NCBI GenBank assembly: GCA_031551485.1
Contig: JAVBNO010000001.1
Location: 1 to 10,193 of the forward strand
Reading direction: 5' to 3'
DNA: 10,193 bases
DNA from: JAVBNO01 sp031551485
Lineage (GTDB): Bacteria > Bacillota > Clostridia > Oscillospirales > Ruminococcaceae
The notes beneath the pieces are model-generated. The model saw only the letters and a program-made list of their open reading frames with translations. It was not told the origin of the DNA and made no database searches. A program made the translations under genes and the position numbers. Position 1 is the first letter of the stretch. Every line of letters starts with the position of its first letter. Below, piece after piece: positions 6,252 to 10,193 of the stretch.

Positions 6252-6355
6252 CTGGGGACGCGGGCAGCAAGAAACAGGGTGTGCATCCTGTTTCTTGGAG
6301 GGCGTTTCATTCTGCTTCGGGGGTCTGAACGAAAGTGACCTGCTGGCCTTCGCGG
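6246..6355. repeat. Imperfect direct repeat, copy B (includes DUF4180 3' end)
   Basis: This is the partner of 6030-6140, offset by about 215 bp. Its left half contains the 11-bp hairpin at 6268-6297. Its right half is the last codons of the DUF4180 gene. In copy A the corresponding hairpin is degenerate (CAGGA/TCCTG only). Confidence 0.7.
6268..6297 (-). terminator. Probable terminator of the fhs-DUF4180 transcript
   Basis: A perfect 11-bp inverted repeat (6268-6278 with 6287-6297, 8-nt loop) starts 9 nt past the DUF4180 stop. On the minus strand the descending arm is T-rich (CCTGTTTCTTG), but no U tract follows. Termination is inferred from position, so it may instead be part of the structured repeat. 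Confidence 0.5.
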
Positions 6356-6654
6356 TTGCATTCCCGTATAAAATCCTGAAGGGGTTTGCTGGTGTAGCCG
6401 GTAAAATCGCCCCGGATGGCAACAGGCAAGCGATAATTCGAAAATTTTTGCAATACCTCGCCGGCAAGGCCGGTGGAGAGGACAAAAAAGTCCCGGGGCA
6501 GCTGGGACGCCTCCAACACCAGCTTTTTGCATCCGGCATCAAAGCTGACAGCCGCAATCAGGTCCATGGCGTCCTGGGGGGTGGCAATGGCGATATCATT
6601 GCCTTCCACAAAGGCAGTTTTGACGCCGTCAACGACTTCAATACGAAAAGACAT
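6307..6654 (-). CDS. DUF4180 domain protein
   Basis: This is a 115-residue soluble protein matching the DUF4180 family, whose biochemical role is unknown to me. The family pattern is clear in the second half: LPRDFFVLSTGLAGEVLQKFSNYR (52-75), then LPVAIRGDF, YTSKPLQDFIRECN (87-100) and a C-terminal QVTFVQT strand. The N-terminal half has alternating strand/helix character with DAMDLIA (28-34). The length is normal for the family. The ATG at 6654 has AAGGAGG at a slightly long 10-nt spacing. It starts 24 bp after the fhs stop, so it is probably co-transcribed with fhs. Its last ~49 bp belong to an imperfect direct repeat that recurs at 6030-6140. The C-terminus still aligns with the family as I know it, so the gene appears intact. 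Confidence 0.85.
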   Translation of the reverse strand: MSFRIEVVDGVKTAFVEGNDIAIATPQDAMDLIAAVSFDAGCKKLVLEASQLPRDFFVLSTGLAGEVLQKFSNYRLPVAIRGDFTGYTSKPLQDFIRECNREGQQVTFVQTPEAE

Positions 6655-6678
6655 AGGGGAAAAGCCTCCTTCATGCGC

Positions 6679-8370
6679 TTAAAACAGGCCTGTGATCTGG
6701 CCGGCTGCGTCAATGTCAATTTGGTTGGCGGCCGGGGCTTTGGGCAACCCCGGCATTGTCATAATATCGCCGGCATAGGCCACCACAAACCCCGCGCCCG
6801 CCGAAAGGCGCAGATCCCGCACCGTCAGGGTAAAGCCCTCGGGACGGCCCAGCAGGGCGGGATTGTCGGAAAGGGAGTATTGGGTTTTGGCAATGCAGAC
6901 GGGCAGACGGCCGCCGCCCAGCGCCTCGATTTCGGGCAGGGCTTTTTGGGCCGCCGGGCCGAGGACGACATCCTTTGCGCCGTAAATGCGGGTCGCCACT
7001 GCCTCCAGCTTTTGAGGGATGGAGAGTGCGATGTCATAGAGGGGCGCGAAGTGATTTTCTTTTTCGCAGGCGGCCACCACTTTTTCCGCCATGGCCTTGC
7101 CCCCGGCACCGCCTTTGGCAAACACTTCACAAAGGGCAAAATCCGCGTTGTTTTCCCGGCAGAAGGCTTCGACAACGTCTAATTCCTCCTGGGCGTCGGT
7201 GCCAAAGCGATTGAGGGCGACGACCACGGGGACGCCGTAAGACAGCATATTGACCAGGTGCTTTTGCAGGTTTACGAGGCCTTTGGTCAGAGCGGCCACA
7301 TCGGGTTTGTTTAAGTCGGCCTTGGCCACGCTGCCGTTGTGCTTGAGGGCGCGGACCGTGGCCACCAACACCACCGCCGAAGGAAGCAATCCCCCCATGC
7401 GGCATTTGATATCGAAGAATTTTTCGGCGCCCAGGTCGGAGCCGAAGCCGGCCTCGGTGACGGTATAATCGGCCAGCTTGAGGGCGAGGCGGGTGGCCCG
7501 GATGGAATTACACCCGTGGGCGATATTGGCAAAGGGCCCGCCGTGCATAAGGGCGGGGGTATTCTCCAGCGTCTGCACCAAATTGGGCAGACTGGCCTCT
7601 TTTAACAGGGTGGCCATGGCGCCGTGGGCTTGCAGGTCGGCGGCATAGACGGGGGTATTGTCGGTGGAATAGGCAACCAGCATCCGGCCCAAACGGGTTT
7701 TGAGATCGGCCAGGTCAGCGGAAAGGCAGAGAATGGCCATGACTTCGCTTGCCACCGTAATTTGGAAGGAATCCTCCCGGGGGATGCCATTGGCTTTGCC
7801 CCCAAGGCCGATGACAATGTCCCGCAGCGCCCGGTCGTTCATATCCAGGCAGCGTTTGAGCAAGATGCGGCGGGGGTCTATCTTCAAGGGGTTGCCCTGC
7901 TGTATATGATTGTCGATGAGGGCGCAGCAAAGATTGTTGGCAGCCGTGACGGCATGGATGTCGCCGGTGAAGTGGAGGTTGATGTCCTCCATGGGCACCA
8001 CCTGGGCATAGCCGCCGCCGGCCGCCCCGCCTTTAACGCCGAATACCGGGCCAAGCGAGGGTTCCCGCAGGGCGATGATGGCTTTTTTGCCAATTTGGGT
8101 GAGGGCCTGGCCCAAACCCACCGTGGTTGTGGTCTTGCCCTCGCCGGCGGGGGTGGGATTAATGGCCGTGACCAAAATTAGCTTGCCGTCGGGTTTGCCG
8201 GCCAAGCGCGCAAAAGCGCTTTCGGCAATTTTGGCTTTATAACGGCCAAACGGCAGGAGTTCCTCCTCTGTTATACCCAGGTCGCCGGCAATTTGGGCTA
8301 TAGGGCGCATTGGGGCGCTTTGGGCAATTTCGATATCGGAGGGAAAGAGGGCGGTTGTTTCGTTGGGCAT
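6679..8370 (-). CDS. fhs: Formate-tetrahydrofolate ligase
   Basis: This enzyme makes 10-formyl-tetrahydrofolate from formate, tetrahydrofolate and ATP, feeding one-carbon units to purine and fMet synthesis; in acetogens it is also a Wood-Ljungdahl methyl-branch step. The 563-residue length is normal. The N-terminal MRPIAQIAGDLGI is at 21-33 and the ATP-binding NPTPAGEGKTTTT at 71-83. The two family signatures run from REPSLGPVFGVKGGAAGGGY (102-121) to PMEDINLHFTGD (126-137). Further conserved blocks are LMHGGPFANIAHGCNS and GFGSDLGAEKFFDIKCR. The C-terminal half is complete, ending in ITGLF. The ATG at 8370 has GAAAGGTG about 8 nt upstream, and a promoter lies at 8412-8420. No other Wood-Ljungdahl gene is in the window, so acetogenesis cannot be claimed. 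Confidence 0.98.
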   Translation of the reverse strand: MPNETTALFPSDIEIAQSAPMRPIAQIAGDLGITEEELLPFGRYKAKIAESAFARLAGKPDGKLILVTAINPTPAGEGKTTTTVGLGQALTQIGKKAIIALREPSLGPVFGVKGGAAGGGYAQVVPMEDINLHFTGDIHAVTAANNLCCALIDNHIQQGNPLKIDPRRILLKRCLDMNDRALRDIVIGLGGKANGIPREDSFQITVASEVMAILCLSADLADLKTRLGRMLVAYSTDNTPVYAADLQAHGAMATLLKEASLPNLVQTLENTPALMHGGPFANIAHGCNSIRATRLALKLADYTVTEAGFGSDLGAEKFFDIKCRMGGLLPSAVVLVATVRALKHNGSVAKADLNKPDVAALTKGLVNLQKHLVNMLSYGVPVVVALNRFGTDAQEELDVVEAFCRENNADFALCEVFAKGGAGGKAMAEKVVAACEKENHFAPLYDIALSIPQKLEAVATRIYGAKDVVLGPAAQKALPEIEALGGGRLPVCIAKTQYSLSDNPALLGRPEGFTLTVRDLRLSAGAGFVVAYAGDIMTMPGLPKAPAANQIDIDAAGQITGLF

Positions 8371-8411
8371 AACGGCAGCACCTTTCTTGGTTGGTAATCG
8401 TTAACGTAGCT

Positions 8412-8420
8412 ATTATAGCA
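8412..8420 (-). promoter_or_regulatory. Extended -10 promoter of fhs
   Basis: The minus strand reads TGC-TATAAT (8420-8412), a consensus extended -10, 42 nt upstream of the fhs ATG. The -35 region is weak (TCGCAA at 18-bp spacing). The predicted leader is only about 35 nt, leaving no room for a riboswitch. Confidence 0.7.
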
Positions 8421-8549
8421 TATTTTCAAAGGATTTTGCGACTTTTTCCTCCTTTCCCGCAAAAGACAGCCTCTTGGGCCCGGCAGACAAAAAAGGGGCA
8501 TGCTGCCAGTCGATTTTGCGGCGGCGGCATTCCTATTTGGACAAGAGTA

Positions 8550-8558
8550 TGGTATACT
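8550..8558 (+). promoter_or_regulatory. Extended -10 promoter of the rodA-like gene
   Basis: TGG-TATACT (8550-8558) is an extended -10 element 45 nt before the ATG at 8604. The TTGGAC at 8536 is too close to serve as its -35, and the correctly spaced hexamer is poor. The remainder of 8371-8549 shows nothing else recognisable. Confidence 0.6.
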
Positions 8559-8603
8559 AACCACAAACGTATATTCGGATTTTTACAGCGGCAGGAGACC
8601 ATG

Positions 8604-9737
8604 ATGAGAAAAACATTCAGAGCGATTATTTCCTATTTTCGACAGGCCGACCCCTTTTTGCAGGGGCTTGTTTTTGGGCTGTCGGCGTTTGGTATTTTGC
8701 TGCAATTCGCGCTGCGGCGCAGCGGCGCGGTGGAATCACGGCAGTTTTGGGTTCAGTGTATTGCCGTGACGCTGGGCTTTGTAGCTGTCAACATTATTGC
8801 CCAGGTGGATTACCACTTTTGGGCCAAGATGTGGAAAATCTATTTGCCTATTTTGTACGGGCTTGTTCTTCTGACTTTTTTTATCGGCATGCAGCGGCTT
8901 GGGGCGGATGATAAGGCCTGGCTGCCAATTCCGGGGCTTGATATTACCGTGCAACCCAGCGAATTTTTAAAAATTGGTTTTATTTTGAGCTTTGCCCTCC
9001 ATCTTTCCAAAGTGCAGGAGCGAATTCACCAGCCTCTTCACATTCTGTTGATTGTACTGCACGGCGCGTTCCCCATTTTGCTCATCCATTTGCAGGGGGA
9101 CGACGGCACCGCTTTTATGTTCGGACTTATTTTTTTGGCAATGGTGTTTGTGGCGGGCATTCAGTGGCGATATGTGGCGGCGGCGTTTGGCGCGGTGGCG
9201 CTGGCGGCCCCCATTGTGTGGGCCTATATTCTTTCCGCCGACCAAAAAATGCGCATTATCAATGTACTGAACCCCAGCGAGGCGGATATTCAGGGGGGCG
9301 GGTACCAGCAGTACCACGGCATGCTTTCCATCGGCTCGGGGGGATTGTGGGGCAAAGGGCTTTTTACCCAGGCGGGGCATTATCATTTTGTGCCTGAAAT
9401 TCACAACGATTTTATCTTTGCGTTTATTGGCGAAGCATTGGGCTTTATGGGATGTTTGGCAATCATTGTGGTCTTTATTGCTATTTTGGCCAAGCTTTTA
9501 TACAATGTCCACGCGGCGGCCGACCCGCTGGGGCAGTTTATTTGTGCCGGCGTTTTTGCCATGATCGCATTTCAGGCTATTTTGAACATCGGCATGTGTT
9601 TGAGTATTCTGCCGGTTATCGGCATCACTTTGCCGTTTTTGTCGGCAGGCGGGTCATCGGTGCTGGCCATTTATTTAGGCATTGGGCTGGTGGTGTGCGT
9701 GATGCGCCACAGTAATACCAATATGTTTACCGAGTAA
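8604..9737 (+). CDS. rodA: SEDS-family peptidoglycan glycosyltransferase, RodA-like
   Basis: This is a 377-residue membrane protein with about ten helices. SEDS proteins polymerise lipid II into glycan strands together with a class B penicillin-binding protein. Conserved blocks are QPSEFLKIGFIL (117-128), LQGDDGTA (163-170; usually LQPDLGTA), GGGYQQYHGMLSIGSGGLWGKG (231-252), PEIHNDFIFAFIGEALGFMG (264-283) and PFLSAGGSS (344-352). Asp269 in the HxD motif corresponds to the catalytic Asp of RodA; the residue before it is Asn where Thr is usual. The FIGE-type version of this block favours RodA over FtsW, but SpoVE/FtsW paralogues cannot be excluded. AGGAG at 8593-8597 fits the ATG at 8604 (6-nt spacing) better than the ATG at 8601. 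It is divergent from fhs and monocistronic here; no PBP2 or mreBCD gene is nearby. Confidence 0.93.
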   Translation: MRKTFRAIISYFRQADPFLQGLVFGLSAFGILLQFALRRSGAVESRQFWVQCIAVTLGFVAVNIIAQVDYHFWAKMWKIYLPILYGLVLLTFFIGMQRLGADDKAWLPIPGLDITVQPSEFLKIGFILSFALHLSKVQERIHQPLHILLIVLHGAFPILLIHLQGDDGTAFMFGLIFLAMVFVAGIQWRYVAAAFGAVALAAPIVWAYILSADQKMRIINVLNPSEADIQGGGYQQYHGMLSIGSGGLWGKGLFTQAGHYHFVPEIHNDFIFAFIGEALGFMGCLAIIVVFIAILAKLLYNVHAAADPLGQFICAGVFAMIAFQAILNIGMCLSILPVIGITLPFLSAGGSSVLAIYLGIGLVVCVMRHSNTNMFTE

Positions 9738-9773
9738 GGCAGCGGCGCTTGAGTGATGAATGGAAAAAGCGTT

Positions 9774-10193
9774 GTTACCGGTGTCAGATCAAAATACGGC
9801 AGACGTGCAGCCGCTCCGGCAGGCATCTAGCCTGTCGGAGCGGCCCATACTTTTTGGCGCAAATGCGTAAAGAGAAAAGGTTGATACCGATATTGAATCA
9901 AAGCACGGCAGACGTGCAGCCGCTCCGGCAGGCATTTAGCATGTCGCTTAAGCCGCGACCGGCTCATACTTTTTGCGCCAAAAAGTATGCAAAAACTTTT
10001 TTCGGGGAAACCACATGGTTTCCCCCGCCCCATCCTTAGGGCCAGGGCATAGGTGCGCGGGAAACGCTTGGGCTGGCGGGTAGACTGTTTTGGGGCTGAT
10101 CTGGTGTGCAGAGAGTGAAAAAAGCTGATACCGATATTGAATCAAAGCACGGCAGACGTGCAGCCGCTCCGGCAGGCATTTAACATGTCGCTT
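9774..10193. repeat. Right array of the ~245-bp hairpin-rich repeat
   Basis: Three consecutive units begin at GATACCGA-type words. There is a shortened unit (9774-9882, about 109 bp), a full unit (9883-10126, 244 bp) and a unit cut by the window end (10127-10193). The full unit repeats the left-end hairpins: 11-bp stem 9965-9975/9979-9989 and 9-bp stem 10004-10012/10017-10025, plus GCACG/CGTGC at 9903-9917. Orientation is the same as in the left array. The array begins about 37 bp after the rodA stop. Minus-strand reading frames through it are not credible proteins. Confidence 0.88.
9810..9844 (+). terminator. Long hairpin in the short repeat unit, possible rodA terminator
   Basis: A 15-bp stem (9810-9824 with 9830-9844, one G-U wobble on the RNA, 5-nt loop) is followed by CCATACTTTTT. 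The T run starts six bases late for a canonical intrinsic terminator. It is the only strong hairpin soon after the rodA stop (73 nt), so it may terminate that transcript. Confidence 0.4.

Noticed and set aside
6150..6557. 135-codon minus-strand frame overlapping DUF4180 and the structured element
   Set aside because: It is out of frame with the conserved DUF4180 protein and ends inside hairpins. It has no family resemblance.
6193..7182. 329-codon plus-strand open frame antisense to fhs and DUF4180
   Set aside because: It lies opposite two well-supported genes, shows no recognisable domain, and has no upstream ribosome binding site. High GC antisense frames are expected here.
8371..8411. Tetrahydrofolate riboswitch upstream of fhs
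   Set aside because: The predicted leader is about 35 nt and contains no fold resembling the THF aptamer.
8391..8603. N-terminal extension of the rodA-like frame back to 8391
   Set aside because: It would cover the fhs and rodA promoters and encodes nonconserved sequence. A good AGGAG precedes the ATG at 8604.
9827..10145. Open frames of 65-68 codons on the minus strand through the right repeat, with a similar one at 266-469
   Set aside because: They run through palindromic repeat units, have no ribosome binding sites, and their peptides differ between copies except where the hairpins are fixed. They are translated repeats, not genes.
9774..10193. CRISPR array
   Set aside because: The repeat unit is about 245 bp with internal palindromes and no regular short repeats separated by unique spacers. 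No cas genes are nearby.

Overview
The window looks like a chromosomal segment of a moderately GC-rich, low-complexity-wall (Gram-positive type) anaerobe of the Bacillota, most likely class Clostridia. The support is strong AGGAGG-type ribosome binding sites, extended -10 promoters, a yybP-ykoY riboswitch, formate-tetrahydrofolate ligase, DUF4180, and the rpiB/upp neighbourhood. The family or genus cannot be fixed from this sequence. An Oscillospirales-like origin is only a guess.

Layout. Positions 1-362 and about 9774-10193 hold copies of one intergenic repeat with a unit of about 245 bp. It is hairpin-rich, tandemly arranged and in the same orientation at both ends, so the repeats bracket the whole gene block. 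Between them, ten of the eleven genes lie on the minus strand and one, a rodA-like SEDS gene, on the plus strand. Read in the direction of transcription from the right, the minus-strand genes are: fhs - DUF4180; an intergenic structured stretch (6000-6306); flavin reductase-like - tsaE - tsaB - rpiB - upp - azlD, closely spaced and ending at a strong hairpin (2416-2455); then a separately promoted, riboswitch-controlled CaCA-type cation antiporter; then a GNAT acetyltransferase with its own probable promoter. fhs and rodA are divergent, sharing a 230-bp region (8371-8603) with an extended -10 promoter for each.

Functions. fhs feeds formate into one-carbon folate metabolism. tsaE and tsaB belong to the tRNA t6A modification machinery. 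rpiB (pentose phosphate) and upp (uracil salvage through PRPP) are linked by ribose-5-phosphate/PRPP chemistry. azlD is one half of a branched-chain amino acid exporter. rodA is a peptidoglycan glycosyltransferase. The clearest regulatory finding is a complete yybP-ykoY (Mn2+) riboswitch with promoter, aptamer and overlapping intrinsic terminator in front of the antiporter. It predicts that this 'Na+/Ca2+ exchanger-like' protein exports manganese.

Unexplained structure. Two hairpin-rich intergenic families stand out: the ~245-bp tandem repeat at both window ends, and a chain of near-perfect hairpins including a three-way junction at 6142-6251. The latter is flanked by two imperfect direct repeats, one of which is the 3' end of the DUF4180 gene. 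No tRNA, rRNA, CRISPR array, transposase or phage gene was seen.
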